47,993 bases of DNA from Vibrio aestivus (GCA_003263845.1 JYJN01000055.1:1-47993); one strand, 5' to 3'; counted from the first letter of the stretch, positions 29,820 through 39,082 are shown. Numbers and translations: made by a program. The notes: a model not told the origin generated them from the letters alone.

Positions 29820-29998
29820 ACTGCTATTTTCCCGCCAACCCGTAATAAAGAGCGCGTAATTTAGTCACTTACTGGTCACTTTGCAAGCAGTTATTTGAAT
29901 AATTACTCTAGCTTGATTTAGGCCGAATTGGAAAGTCTTTATCAATTAGGTAGATATGAGTTCAAGCTTCTATCAAGAAGCAAACCTTAAGAATTAAA

Positions 29999-30027
29999 CA
30001 AGCGCGAGCTTAATCAGCACGCGCTTG
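29999..30027 (-). terminator. Terminator after ycgN
   Basis: CAAGCGCG / CGCGCTTG hairpin with a 13-base loop, followed on the minus strand by TTTAATT. It lies 12 bp past the ycgN stop. Confidence 0.7.
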
Positions 30028-30038
30028 CCCTTTAAACT

Positions 30039-30506
30039 CTATCCGTGAGGGTTCACTCGGTCGGGTAAGTTTTGGATGTGATCTTCCCAGTTAACCACAT
30101 CAATTTCGTAAACCACTTTGTTTCGCACGCTTTCACCTGCCGTATGCATAGCAGACTTAGAACCTGTGATCAGCGGGTGCCACTGTGGAAGCGGGTTACC
30201 TTCAGCCAATACTCGATAGGCGCAAGTGTCTGGCAACCAGTGGAACTCATCAATTTTATCGCGAGTGAGCTTTAGACACTCTTCGCCCGAACTAAATCGG
30301 TTTGGGTAATCTTTGCATGAACACGTTTTACTGTTTAACCAGCTGCACGCGACATTGGTGTAATAGACTTCATCAGTGTCTTCATCCATGAGTTTGTGTA
30401 AGCAGCACTTACCACAACCATCGCAAAGAGATTCCCACTCTTGCTCGGTCATCTGTTCAAGGCTTTTGTGTTGCCAGAATGGAGTCGTCATTGATTCAGT
30501 CTTCAT
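30039..30506 (-). CDS. ycgN: YcgN family cysteine cluster protein (UPF0260)
   Basis: A 155-residue protein with the Zn/Fe-chelating cysteine pattern of the CxxCxxxCC family: [13 protein letters not shown] at about 27-39, then [27 protein letters not shown] and LPDTCAYR. Start is [11 protein letters not shown], or the inner MTTPFW as in E. coli YcgN. Biochemical function is unknown. It is divergent from a second cysteine-cluster gene 134 bp away, an unusual pairing of two members of the same broad family. Confidence 0.92.
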   Translation of the reverse strand: MKTESMTTPFWQHKSLEQMTEQEWESLCDGCGKCCLHKLMDEDTDEVYYTNVACSWLNSKTCSCKDYPNRFSSGEECLKLTRDKIDEFHWLPDTCAYRVLAEGNPLPQWHPLITGSKSAMHTAGESVRNKVVYEIDVVNWEDHIQNLPDRVNPHG

Positions 30507-30640
30507 ATTAGGAGCAGGGTGGGTTTTATACCTTTGAGGACAATGAATTTCAAGTGCTGTTAGGAACAGTATAAACTTTGAGCTGCATCACAAAGTAATT
30601 TTTGCTACTATCGCGCCGTTTTTTTTGATTGGATTTTGTT

Positions 30641-30889
30641 ATGGATTGTCGCCTTGGCTGTGGTGCCTGCTGTATTGCACCGAGTATCTCGTCCGCTATT
30701 CCCGGTATGCCCAATGGCAAAAAAGCGGGTGAGCGCTGTATTCAACTCAATGAAGACAATCTGTGTAAGCTATTTGGCAGAAATGAAAGGCCGAAAGTTT
30801 GTCACGACTTCAAGCCCTGCCCTATTGTCTGCGGTAACACCAATCAAGCTGCATTCAACAACATCACCGAGCTTGAAAGAATCACTTAA
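30641..30889 (+). CDS. YkgJ family cysteine cluster protein
   Basis: An 82-residue protein starting MDCRLGCGACCIAPSIS, with C-x3-C-x2-CC, then GERCIQLNEDNLCKLFG and KVCHDFKPCPIVCG, all fitting the YkgJ-type chelating family. The inner ATG is chosen because the family begins directly at MDCR. The stop codon touches the left end of an inverted-repeat element, so the original 3' flank has been displaced. Confidence 0.88.
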   Translation: MDCRLGCGACCIAPSISSAIPGMPNGKKAGERCIQLNEDNLCKLFGRNERPKVCHDFKPCPIVCGNTNQAAFNNITELERIT

Positions 30890-31156
30890 TATACCCAAGT
30901 GACTTCAAGATGCAGGATTCAGAGCGTTGTCACTGGTTCAAGTTCAAGGCAAATGATGAAGCGGAATAACGAGTTCTTTCCAAGTCATTTAACGCAGAAA
31001 TTGAGTCAGTGACACGCTCCCGAAGGGCGAGTTTGCCTAGCTCGCACACTTTGTTAACGATTCTCAATTTAGAACCACTAGATTGTCTAATCGTTGCTAC
31101 GTTTGCAAACTAGGCAATTCTCGCTGAACCACGCATCTTGAGGTTACTTGGGTATA
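30890..31156. repeat. MITE-like Vibrio intergenic element
   Basis: A 267-bp non-coding segment bounded by 24-bp terminal inverted repeats with two mismatches: TATACCCAAGTGACTTC at the left and the reverse complement of TATACCCAAGTAACCTC at the right, both continuing AAGATGC. It fills the gap between the ykgJ-type gene and the recR terminator. The interior has no gene. The solo end at 42754-42782 belongs to the same family. Confidence 0.8.
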
Positions 31157-31174
31157 AGTTTCAAACGAACAAAG

Positions 31175-31201
31175 AAAAAGCCGCTATCAAAGCGGCTTTT
31201 T
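31175..31201 (-). terminator. Terminator of the dnaX-ybaB-recR operon
   Basis: AAAAAGCCGCT / AGCGGCTTTTT with a 5-base loop, 26 bp beyond the recR stop. It is symmetric and could act on both strands. Confidence 0.85.
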
Positions 31202-31226
31202 GCACTGATTTACGTTTCGATCTTCA

Positions 31227-31828
31227 CTAAGACAGCTTCTGGCGACCAAGCAGTGAATGCGATAGCGTTGTACCATCAACCAACTCAAGTTCACCTCCAA
31301 CAGGTACACCATGAGCGATTCGGCTGGCACTGACACCATGCTCTCTACACAGCTCTGCAATGTAGTGGGCAGTCGCTTCGCCTTCTACGGTTGGGTTGGT
31401 TGCCAGTATGACTTCACTAACATCACCACGGCGTAGACGATAATCCAGCACATCTAAGCCAATATCGCTTGGGCCTATACCATCAAGTGGCGACAAATGC
31501 CCCATCAAAACAAAGTATCGACCAGAGAACTGACCCGTTGCTTCAACCGCTGCAATATCTGCGGGGCTCTCTACAACACACAGTTGTCCATTTTCCTGAC
31601 GCTTAGGATTGGTACAAATGTGACAGGTTTCTTCCTCTGTGAAAGTACGGCATTCGTTGCAGTGACCAATCTCAGTCATTGCTTTACTCAAGGCTTCTGC
31701 AAGCTGAAGGCCGCCTTTTCTATCTCGCTGTAACAAATGAAAGGCCATACGTTGCGCCGACTTGGGGCCAACCCCAGGTAGACAACGTAAGGCTCCATCA
31801 ATTGCTCCAGCATATGGCTGGTTCGCAT
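31227..31828 (-). CDS. recR: Recombination protein RecR (one apparent frameshift)
   Basis: RecR works with RecF/RecO to load RecA at single-strand gaps. The C4 zinc finger is [16 protein letters not shown], and the Toprim part has [18 protein letters not shown] and [11 protein letters not shown]. The first 27 residues ([12 protein letters not shown], then [16 protein letters not shown]) need one base added at about 31792, where GGAGCC should be GGAGGCC. Repaired length is about 200 residues, as in E. coli. The order dnaX-ybaB-recR is conserved in gammaproteobacteria. Confidence 0.95.
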
Positions 31829-31861
31829 CTGAGTTCCTACTTATAAAGGTTCAGATCGAAA

Positions 31862-32191
31862 TTAGAATGGCATCTTCATGCCTGGTGGAAGTTGCATACC
31901 ACCAGTCACACCTGCCATTTTTTCTTTTTGAGTCTCTTCTACACGGCGAGCAGCGTCGTTAAACGCAGCAGCGATAAGATCCTCTAGCATCTCTTTGTCG
32001 TCTTCCATCAAGCTTTCGTCGATTTCTACACGACGAGTGCTGTGGCTACCCGTAATCGTTACTTTCACAAGGCCAGCACCAGATTCACCGGTCACTTCCA
32101 TATTTGCGATTTCTTCTTGAAGCTTTTGCATGCGATCTTGCATTTGCTGGGCTTGCTTCATTAGGTTGCCCATACCGCCTTTACCAAACAT
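31862..32191 (-). CDS. ybaB: Nucleoid-associated protein YbaB/EbfC
   Basis: A 109-residue DNA-binding protein that forms a tweezer-like dimer and coats [25 protein letters not shown] is the typical opening (quoted in part), followed by [17 protein letters not shown] and the end [11 protein letters not shown]. Length and sequence are full. It lies between dnaX and recR, as in most gammaproteobacteria. Confidence 0.96.
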   Translation of the reverse strand: MFGKGGMGNLMKQAQQMQDRMQKLQEEIANMEVTGESGAGLVKVTITGSHSTRRVEIDESLMEDDKEMLEDLIAAAFNDAARRVEETQKEKMAGVTGGMQLPPGMKMPF

Positions 32192-32277
32192 GTTAATCTC
32201 TCTGGTTTTATTGGGTGTTTCGTAGTTAATGGGGTTGAAGTTATGAAATTCAACCCCTTGCGTATTCTTGTTAAGCG

Positions 32278-34424
32278 TTAAATTGGTCGAACGCTGTCTC
32301 TGTCTAGTTCGGCTGCGAATCGTTGTTCAAAGAACTTAACGTGGCTATCTTCTTCCAGACTATCAAAAGCTTGCTGAAGTTTACCTTGATACAAAGTATC
32401 TCGCAGTTCAAGTGGCGTAATGCCGCTGTCGCCAATCTCTACCGTTAGCTGACATTCTTCACCAAGCTCTGAATTTAACGCATCCAACAGTTCGCCTTGA
32501 GCTTTATCCGTATTGAGGTGCGCTTGGCTGTTTCTCAACGTCAGCGCGATGGTGCTGCCATTTTTAGTATAGGCCGAATTAAGCGCAAGCTGTTCAACAA
32601 GCTTGGCTGTCGAGAGTTTTGAAATCAGAGCTGCCCACTCATCTTGAGCATTCGACTCTTCCACCAGCTTTTGTGCCATTTCAGGCGTTTTGATGTGTTC
32701 TAAAGCTCGCTTGATCTGCGTAGGCGTAAGTTCCGTACTTTTCTCTTTCACTATCGGTTTAGAAGGCTTCCACTGATAAGGCTCATTATCCTTTTCTGCG
32801 GATTCTTGCGTGTGTGAATGAGAAGATAGAGGCGACACCCGCTCTGAGCTTGGTGCTTTTGAGCAACGCGATCAAGGACAGATTCTTTTTTTGCAGATGC
32901 CGCACTAGCCTTTTTTGGGGGAGAACTTGCACTAGGCGATCCCGCTAACCCTTTACGCTGAGAACGTAACTGATGTCGCAAACCGCTCACTGGTGATGAT
33001 GCTTTAGGAGCTGCTGGTTCTGACTCACTCTGAGGCTGCGTATTCACAGGTGCAGGAGATTGCACCATTGGCTGTTCCGAAGGCATATCATAATGCGGAG
33101 GTGGCTCTGAGTAGCCCATTGAGTCATCATAACCATATGCAGGTGGTTCAGACGCTAATGGTTCAGACGAGTAGCTTGGCTCATCAACGTGTCCTGATGC
33201 CGAAGAAGCAGTAGGCGCTTGCGGTTGTTCAACAGACAGAGCTTGCGATTGACTAACTCCGTTCTCTGGAGATGACGTCGCAACCGGGGCTGATACCACT
33301 TGGTTGGATTCCGTCGATATTACATTGACTGCCATCGACTTGACCGGGCGAAATGCAAGCATTCGCAGCAAGATCATTTCAATGCCCATTCGCTCAGAAG
33401 GTGAAGCGGTCAAATCAGTACGACCTTTCAACGCAATTTGATAGTAAAGCTGAACATCTTCAGGAGAGAGCGCACGGCTTAGTAGCTCAATTTTCTCAGA
33501 ATCTGGCTGACCTTGATCGAGCGTCGATGGCAAAGCCTGATACATAGCAACTCTATGAAGCTGTGAAGCCAACTGCTGAAGCAGCCCATCCCACTCAACG
33601 CCATTTGAAGCCAGTTTTTCGACGCAATCCATGACAACTTGTGCCTGCTTCGCACTGATCGCTTCAAGCACATGAATCGCTTGGTCGGTATCAAGCGTTC
33701 CCAGCATGTGGGCGACAGAGTCAGTCAACACCTTACCATTACCCAAAGCAATGGCTTGATCCGTTAAGCTCAAGGCATCACGCATACTGCCGTCAGCAGC
33801 ATGTGAAATCATACCTAAAGCTCGAGCCTCGGCTTCAACACTCTCAGCATCCAGAACCTTGTCGAGCTGCTGATGGATAGTATCGACGCTAATTGGTTTA
33901 AGATGGAACTGCAAACAACGCGACAGTATGGTCACAGGCAGTTTCTGAGGATCAGTCGTCGCAAGCAGGAACTTCACATACTCTGGTGGCTCTTCCAAGG
34001 TCTTTAGAAGCGCATTGAAGCTGTGACGCGACAACATATGCACTTCATCAATTAGATAGACCTTGAAGCGTCCACGGGCTGGTTTGTATTGAACGTTATC
34101 TAGTAGCTCACGTGTGTCTTCAACCTTGGTACGAGAAGCCGCATCGATCTCAAGTAGATCAACAAATCGGCCTTCGTCGATCTCTTTACAGGTTGAACAC
34201 TCGCCACATGGTGTTGCGGTGATACCCGTTTCACAGTTCAAACCTTTAGCAAACAGACGCCCGATAGTGGTTTTACCCACACCACGAGTCCCGCTAAATA
34301 GATACGCATGGTGCAGACGATTTTGTGCCAGCGCGTTCTCTAGCGCAGTTAGTACGTGAGCCTGTCCAACAACTTCATTGAACTGGGTCGGTCGCCACTT
34401 ACGGGCGAGAGCAAGATAACTCAT
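32278..34424 (-). CDS. dnaX: DNA polymerase III tau (and gamma) subunit DnaX (one apparent frameshift)
   Basis: The clamp-loader ATPase. Domain I has Walker [10 protein letters not shown], the Cys4 zinc module [19 protein letters not shown], Walker [11 protein letters not shown] and sensor [18 protein letters not shown]. Domain III follows, then a long Pro/Ser-rich linker and the tau C-terminus that binds DnaB and alpha (PYQWKPSKP onward). At about 32840 one base is missing: KHQAQSG should lead into [15 protein letters not shown]. This is separate from two slippery heptamers at 32910 and 32886, which can produce the short gamma form. Repaired tau is about 715 residues. It begins the dnaX-ybaB-recR group. 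Confidence 0.96.
32886..32892 (-). promoter_or_regulatory. Second slippery heptamer A AAA AAA in dnaX
   Basis: Eighteen bases after the first site the frame reads GCA AAA AAA GAA. A -1 slip here would add Arg-Ile-Cys-Pro and stop at TGA. Seven A in a row is also a good site for transcriptional slippage. Whether both are used is unknown. Confidence 0.5.
32910..32916 (-). promoter_or_regulatory. dnaX slippery heptamer A AAA AAG
   Basis: In the dnaX frame the codons are CCA AAA AAG GCT AGT (Pro503-Lys504-Lys505). This is the same heptamer as the E. coli dnaX frameshift site. A -1 slip would read GGC then TAG, giving a gamma-like protein of about 506 residues. Confidence 0.65.
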
Positions 34425-34460
34425 TAAGATGTCCAGTTATTTATTTAGGGACAATTGACC

Positions 34461-35006
34461 TTAGTGGCCTTCAAATTCGCAAATACTGTAAACCTCTAAG
34501 CCAAGGTTTTTCAGACGAACATCGCCACCAATTTCAGGTAGATTAATCACAAAAGCAGCATGCTCTACCGTACCACCAAGTTGACGAATCAGTTTGGTCG
34601 TCGCTTCAATCGTACCGCCTGTTGCAAGAAGGTCATCCACCATCAATACTTTGTCATTCTCGTTGATTGCATCAACGTGAATTTCAAGAGTATCTGTGCC
34701 GTACTCTAGCTCGTATGATTGTGCGACTGTTTCACGAGGTAATTTACCCGGCTTACGAACGGGTACAAAGCCCACACCCATTTCTAGCGCAAGTGGCGCA
34801 CCAAACAAGAAACCACGAGCTTCCGTACCAACAATCTTGGTAAAGCCCATGTCTTTGTACTTTTCGACCAACAGTTGAATCGTCGCTTGATAAGCTTTCG
34901 CGTCTTCCATCAGGCTGGTGACATCACGAAACAGGATGCCCTTCTTAGGGTAATCAGGAATGCTCTTGATGCTTGATTTAATCAGTGAAAGGGTTTCAGT
35001 TGTCAT
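34461..35006 (-). CDS. apt: Adenine phosphoribosyltransferase Apt
   Basis: Converts adenine and PRPP to AMP in purine salvage. The start [16 protein letters not shown] matches E. coli Apt; the longer frame to 35063 adds 19 residues with no family support. Motifs are [33 protein letters not shown] and the PRPP-binding [13 protein letters not shown]. Length is 181 residues. It lies directly upstream of dnaX, the usual Vibrio and enteric order. Confidence 0.96.
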   Translation of the reverse strand: MTTETLSLIKSSIKSIPDYPKKGILFRDVTSLMEDAKAYQATIQLLVEKYKDMGFTKIVGTEARGFLFGAPLALEMGVGFVPVRKPGKLPRETVAQSYELEYGTDTLEIHVDAINENDKVLMVDDLLATGGTIEATTKLIRQLGGTVEHAAFVINLPEIGGDVRLKNLGLEVYSICEFEGH

Positions 35007-35161
35007 AATTTGGTTTCTTAGATTGGCTTCAATTTTGGCTTTGTCGTCAAAAACGAGAGGCATTAATACAGGCTGTTACTCAACTGGTTGTTCTGCGCAG
35101 CAGAGTAAATAATCATCCCCACATTAAGTGGGCACACTTGTGTGTAATGCTAGTGATTTTC

Positions 35162-35554
35162 TTAGCTGTGATCAACTGACTCATGTATCGGTAAGCGCAC
35201 AAACCAAGTGATCAAGACCACAAGGCCAATCAACAGCCCAACTTTCAACCAAAAATGCGGGACGACGATAATCGAAAAGGTAAAGCTCAGCACAATAAGC
35301 ACTGCTCCACGACGTTTGACTTTGCGACTCACAGCCCGATGTCGCTCCCAATTGGAAATAATTGGGCCGAAGGTTTTATGATTGTGCATCCATTGATGAA
35401 ATCGAGGGCTACTACGCATAAAACAAGCGCTTGCCAACAGGACAAATGGCGTTGTAGGAAGGAGAGGAAGAACGATGCCAATGACACCGAGAATTAAACT
35501 GAGCCCACCAACGACATTAAGAAAAAGACGGCGAATATTGATGATGGGCTCCAG
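35162..35554 (-). CDS. ybaN: DUF454 family membrane protein YbaN, start unresolved
   Basis: The frame reads LFLNVVGGLSLILGVIGIVLPLLPTTPFVLLASACFMRSSPRFH (quoted in short parts elsewhere), which matches E. coli YbaN through the LPTTPFxLLA and RSSPRFHxW signatures, then two more hydrophobic helices. No ATG, GTG or TTG lies at the expected N-terminus. A CTG at 35554 (Leu-Glu-Pro-Ile-Ile-Asn-Ile-Arg) is the nearest candidate; a base error upstream is as likely. The gene follows a tiny membrane protein whose stop lies 24 bases upstream, so the two are probably co-translated. Confidence 0.75.
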   Translation of the reverse strand: MEPIINIRRLFLNVVGGLSLILGVIGIVLPLLPTTPFVLLASACFMRSSPRFHQWMHNHKTFGPIISNWERHRAVSRKVKRRGAVLIVLSFTFSIIVVPHFWLKVGLLIGLVVLITWFVRLPIHESVDHS

Positions 35555-35577
35555 TGGGTTGACACAACCCAGTTCAG

Positions 35578-35709
35578 TTAGCCACCGACGTAACCATTGA
35601 ATACCTTAATCCACGTTAGGGTAGCAGGTAATGTTGGGATCAGTAGCGCTGCGATAAATCCGAGAAAGTAGAGTACATTATAAGGTTCTTTAAAATCTTT
35701 GTCTGCCAT
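35578..35709 (-). CDS. Very small membrane protein, 43 residues
   Basis: ATG at 35709 opens MADKDFKEPYNVLYFLGF, followed by AALLIPTLPATLTWI and ending VFNGYVGG with TAA at 35578. It has one or two hydrophobic segments and is acidic at the N-terminus. The reading is convincing because the residue pattern is that of a small inner-membrane protein and the gene sits immediately before ybaN. I do not know its function. Confidence 0.65.
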   Translation of the reverse strand: MADKDFKEPYNVLYFLGFIAALLIPTLPATLTWIKVFNGYVGG

Positions 35710-35839
35710 GATGAACTTCCAGTCTTTTGTTGAGCTTCGCCCCCTTTTTGCAGCCAGTTCTGACTATTAAGGGAATCATAAATTTATTTTGGTTCGAGAC
35801 TATAGCTCAATAATGAGACAACAAATACCGATCAAAAAA

Positions 35840-35865
35840 AGGGTTATTGCCGAAACAATAACCCT
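35840..35865 (-). terminator. Terminator after the RssB-like gene
   Basis: AGGGTTATTG / CAATAACCCT with a 6-base loop, followed on the minus strand by TTTTTT. It begins 26 bp after the stop of the response regulator gene. Confidence 0.85.
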
Positions 35866-35891
35866 ATCTATTTCTTAAAATGTCGAACTGC

Positions 35892-36989
35892 CTACATATG
35901 CTGGCTCTGGTAAATTTCTAAACTAAAGCTACTTGACCCGATGCGGTTCAGCATCAATTGACAAGACGAGTCGATAGGCAAATCTTTCATAATAAAGTTC
36001 TTTCCTATCTGCTCACCTAACATGTTTTCCGCTTCGATATGTTGAGTAGTTTGAGAATTACTCCACCGTGCATCAAGGCCCGCAGGCAACAAAGAAAGCG
36101 TTCCTTGGGTCATATCCACAACGCCAAACAAAGCGCGAATCGGCCCGGCGCTGCTCGAACAGGCAATACCCTTCTCTAACACATACGCAATGTCCTTAAG
36201 GTCGGCATTGAAGCTCTTGAGATTACGTAAATAATCATGGAATAGAGCACGTACAAGCAGTGTTGTCGCGACACCAGTCTCTTCCGAAGCAGAATCCACG
36301 AGATAAAAGGCAAACTGGCCATTCATCAGCCACGCATAGTCAAAAACCAATGGCATGGTGTCGGCGGATTGCAAAAGCCTAAAGCTGCATTTCCATGCGC
36401 CTTGCGACGTATCTTTGTCGGGTAACAGAGCATGTAATAGGTCACGAGCGGCATTCGGGTTTTCTTGCAAGTACTCTAAGTGCCAATGAAGCTCTTGTTC
36501 TTCCGGCACGTCTCCACCATCAACTCGAAACCACTGACTAGCAAAATCGCGTTGGTCACTTAGATGATCGGAAGAATCGTCGAGTGTGTTCTCGACCGCT
36601 TCCAACAAATGTTTTGGGTTTGATATCGGTTTAGGCAAGAAATCTTTAATACCAAAACGAAGTGCTTGAGCCACATCGGACATTTCATCCGTCGCGGACA
36701 CAACAATAAGTGGTAAAGATGGATACTCTAAACTGATCTCTTCAACGAACTCTAATCCACCAAGAATTGGCATGTTGAGATCGCAAAGGATCATGTCAGG
36801 CTCAGAAGTGCGCAGTTGTCGTAATCCATCTAACCCGTCTTCAGCCTCTATGACACCGTATCCTTTCGCTTCGAGACAACTTCGAGTTATACGACGAAAA
36901 ATTGGATCATCGTCGACAACTAAAATGAGTTTCTCTGTTACACCCGCTGGTGTCGATGGTACGCTAGCCACAGTGTGTGATTTGTACAT
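35892..36989 (-). CDS. rssB: RssB-like response regulator with PP2C-type output domain
   Basis: A 365-residue regulator. The receiver domain (about 18-140) has the acidic pair VVDDDP, phosphoacceptor Asp in MILCDLNMP and Lys in DFLPKPIS. The C-terminal domain resembles the degenerate PP2C phosphatase of RssB: LVFDYAWLMNGQFAFYLVD and TTLLVRALFHDYLRNL align well with E. coli RssB segments LVLDIAALSENDLAFY and LLRALFNGLL. RssB delivers RpoS to ClpXP; whether this Vibrio homologue does so is inference. It is divergent from aphB, as in the V. cholerae VC1049-VC1050 region as I recall it. Confidence 0.8.
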   Translation of the reverse strand: MYKSHTVASVPSTPAGVTEKLILVVDDDPIFRRITRSCLEAKGYGVIEAEDGLDGLRQLRTSEPDMILCDLNMPILGGLEFVEEISLEYPSLPLIVVSATDEMSDVAQALRFGIKDFLPKPISNPKHLLEAVENTLDDSSDHLSDQRDFASQWFRVDGGDVPEEQELHWHLEYLQENPNAARDLLHALLPDKDTSQGAWKCSFRLLQSADTMPLVFDYAWLMNGQFAFYLVDSASEETGVATTLLVRALFHDYLRNLKSFNADLKDIAYVLEKGIACSSSAGPIRALFGVVDMTQGTLSLLPAGLDARWSNSQTTQHIEAENMLGEQIGKNFIMKDLPIDSSCQLMLNRIGSSSFSLEIYQSQHM

Positions 36990-37215
36990 AACTTACGCCT
37001 CACTCGTAAATTCATTAAATTCTTTTTATTGTTATTTTAGTCAATTCTAGACACTCTCTAAAAAGTAGCTCTGAAATTACGTTTATACAAATATAGTGAT
37101 ATTGAGCCAAGTTTTGCACTATATGTATGAAAGCTCATATATTGTTACTCTTGTTGATATGCCTCAAAAATTTACAATTAGATAAGCGATAAATTGGAAG
37201 TAAGTGTAAAAAATC

Positions 37216-38103
37216 ATGTCGAGCACAATGAAATTAGACGATTTAAATCTATTCAGACTGGTAGTAGAAAATGGAAGCTATACCGCAACTTCAAAAAAAA
37301 CTTCCATTCCGGTAGCCACGATTACTCGACGTATTCAAGCGCTCGAAGAGTCTCTTAACATACGTTTACTCAACCGCCATGCACGTAAATTGACGCTGAC
37401 AGAAGCAGGTGAGCGTTTCTTTAGAGAATGTGCGCCTTTGTTAAAACAGCTTTCTATGCGAGCTGTAGAGATTAGCGACGACTGTCGAGGGGCGGCAGGT
37501 AAGATTCGTATCTCTTCTCCTACCAATATCACTAAACGAACCATGATGCCGATGTTCAACGCATTCATGGCAAAGTATCCGCAAATCAGCTTGGAGCTCA
37601 CCACAAGTAACAGCCCTGACGAGTTGGACCCAACAGAATGGGATGTCATCTTCCGAGTCGGCCCACAACGTGATTCAAGCTTAATTGCCCGTAAGATCAG
37701 TGAAGTTAAAGATATCTTGGTAGCAAGCCCTTTGTATTTGAAGCATTACCCTGCACCGCTGCATGCAGAAGATTTGGTCAACCACCAGTTGTTAAAAGGC
37801 CACCCTCTTTTAAAGTGGCAACTAACCAACAGCAATGGCGAGCACGTCGTCAATAACGACAAAGGACGCTTTGAGGCCAATGCCTTAAATGTAGTAAGAA
37901 GTGCATGTTCTGAAGGGCTAGGCATCACTTTAATGCCAGATGTGATGATCAAAGAGTACATTGAAAGTGGGAATCTCGTTCAAGTGCTTTCAGATTGGAG
38001 CGCAAACCCGAGGGATCTCTACATGCTTTACAACCATAAAGACCATCTCCCGGAGAAAGTCCGACTCTTTATCGATTTCATCATTGAATTCAACCAACAC
38101 TAA
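37216..38103 (+). CDS. aphB: LysR-family transcriptional regulator AphB
   Basis: A 295-residue LysR regulator that closely resembles V. cholerae AphB: KLDDLNLFRLVVENGSYT, STSKKT-like TSKKTSIPVATITRRI and LLNRHARKLTLTEAGERF in the N-terminal winged helix, and RGRFxAxALNVVRSACSEGLGITLMPDV in the effector domain. AphB senses pH and anaerobiosis and activates tcpPH in V. cholerae; in other vibrios it controls acid and stress genes. The start could be the second Met (MKLDD, 37228). It is divergent from the RssB-like gene. Confidence 0.9.
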   Translation: MSSTMKLDDLNLFRLVVENGSYTATSKKTSIPVATITRRIQALEESLNIRLLNRHARKLTLTEAGERFFRECAPLLKQLSMRAVEISDDCRGAAGKIRISSPTNITKRTMMPMFNAFMAKYPQISLELTTSNSPDELDPTEWDVIFRVGPQRDSSLIARKISEVKDILVASPLYLKHYPAPLHAEDLVNHQLLKGHPLLKWQLTNSNGEHVVNNDKGRFEANALNVVRSACSEGLGITLMPDVMIKEYIESGNLVQVLSDWSANPRDLYMLYNHKDHLPEKVRLFIDFIIEFNQH

Positions 38104-38105
38104 AA

Positions 38106-38129
38106 AAGCCCGCTCTTATGAGCGGGCTT
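38106..38129. terminator. Bidirectional terminator between aphB and ydjA
   Basis: AAGCCCGCTC / GAGCGGGCTT with a 4-base loop, flanked by an A run on the left, directly after the aphB stop and 28 bp past the ydjA stop on the other strand. Confidence 0.8.
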
Positions 38130-38157
38130 CAACTATCTAGCGGTTTATCAACGAGCT

Positions 38158-38706
38158 CTACAAAAACTCAACAAACTTACTTAGGTCACGCTCAGGCACT
38201 TTCATCGGTGTACAACCCGGTGTGCCTAAGTAAAGGAAACCAACAATTTCATCCTCACCCGCTAAGCCAAAGGCTTCTTTCACTTCTGGGTGGAACATCC
38301 ATTTACCCGAGCGCCAAAAACCCTGAAAGCCTTGCGCCACTGCGGCCATTTGCATTGCCTGCACTGCACATCCCGCAGACAAGTGTTGCTCAATGGCTGG
38401 CACTTTCTCGTGTTCCGTCACCTTAGCGATTACGGTAATCACCATTGGCGCACGAAATGGAGCGTTAGATAACTTATCGATTACCGCCTCTTCGGCCTGC
38501 TCGGATTTTGCGGCAGAAACAAGAATATTCGCCAACTTTTGTAAGCCTTCACCTTGAGCAATGACAAAACGCCAAGGTGTTAACCCTGCATGATCAGGCG
38601 CACGAAGACCTGCACGAATAATATTTTCCAAAACCGCTCCTTCAGGCGCAGGTGCGGATAATTTTGCAATAGAACGACGGTTGAGCAGAAGATCCAAGGC
38701 TTCCAT
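38158..38706 (-). CDS. YdjA-type NAD(P)H nitroreductase
   Basis: A 182-residue FMN-dependent protein. FMN-contact motifs are NRRSIAKLSAP, RAPDHAGLTPWRFVIAQG and the C-terminal GFLYLGTPGCTP. The closest family I recognise is E. coli YdjA, a small nitroreductase with loose substrate range. Length agrees with that family. It is monocistronic, with a terminator downstream shared with aphB. Confidence 0.9.
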   Translation of the reverse strand: MEALDLLLNRRSIAKLSAPAPEGAVLENIIRAGLRAPDHAGLTPWRFVIAQGEGLQKLANILVSAAKSEQAEEAVIDKLSNAPFRAPMVITVIAKVTEHEKVPAIEQHLSAGCAVQAMQMAAVAQGFQGFWRSGKWMFHPEVKEAFGLAGEDEIVGFLYLGTPGCTPMKVPERDLSKFVEFL

Positions 38707-38759
38707 AGCATGTCCTTTATTATGTACTTATAGTGATGATAATAACTCTCAAAAAACAA

Positions 38760-38784
38760 AAAGGCGAACAACCTGTTCGCCTTT
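38760..38784 (-). terminator. Original terminator of fadIJ
   Basis: AAAGGCGAACA / TGTTCGCCTTT with a 3-base loop, followed on the minus strand by TTTTTGTTTTTT. Its only upstream gene on that strand is fadJ, 321 bp away, because a 292-bp repeat lies between. Confidence 0.75.
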
Positions 38785-38790
38785 GATTAC

Positions 38791-39082
38791 TAGGGCGTGT
38801 TGATTTTTCGTGGTTAAATTTTGTTCGGATGGGGACGCCTAGTCAAAATCGTTTTAGGCGAGGCGAAGAATATGTAGCCTAGTCATTCTAAGCAAATCGT
38901 CTTCAACAAAGCATAAAACGATTTTAGCCCGGGCGCGTAGCCGAACCCTTCGGGCAGCCTTTGTGGTTCATTTCTACTGCGTTATCGCTTCTCATGTAGC
39001 TCGCTACACCTCAAAGCCTCTGCCTTGTATAAATTTCCCACAAAGTGCTGCAAAAATCAGCTCGAACGATCAACACGCCCTA
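38791..39082. repeat. Inverted-repeat element inserted in the fadJ 3' UTR
   Basis: A 292-bp element with perfect 14-bp terminal inverted repeats TAGGGCGTGTTGAT / ATCAACACGCCCTA. It has no open frame of note and contains internal palindromic GC-rich blocks. No clear target duplication is visible. It separates the fadJ stop from its terminator. It is probably a MITE of an IS family with that terminus. Confidence 0.75.

Noticed and set aside
32830..32850. The dnaX break as the programmed frameshift site
   Set aside because: It lies downstream of the slippery sites, not at a heptamer, and joins two halves of tau that should be continuous. It looks like a missing base.
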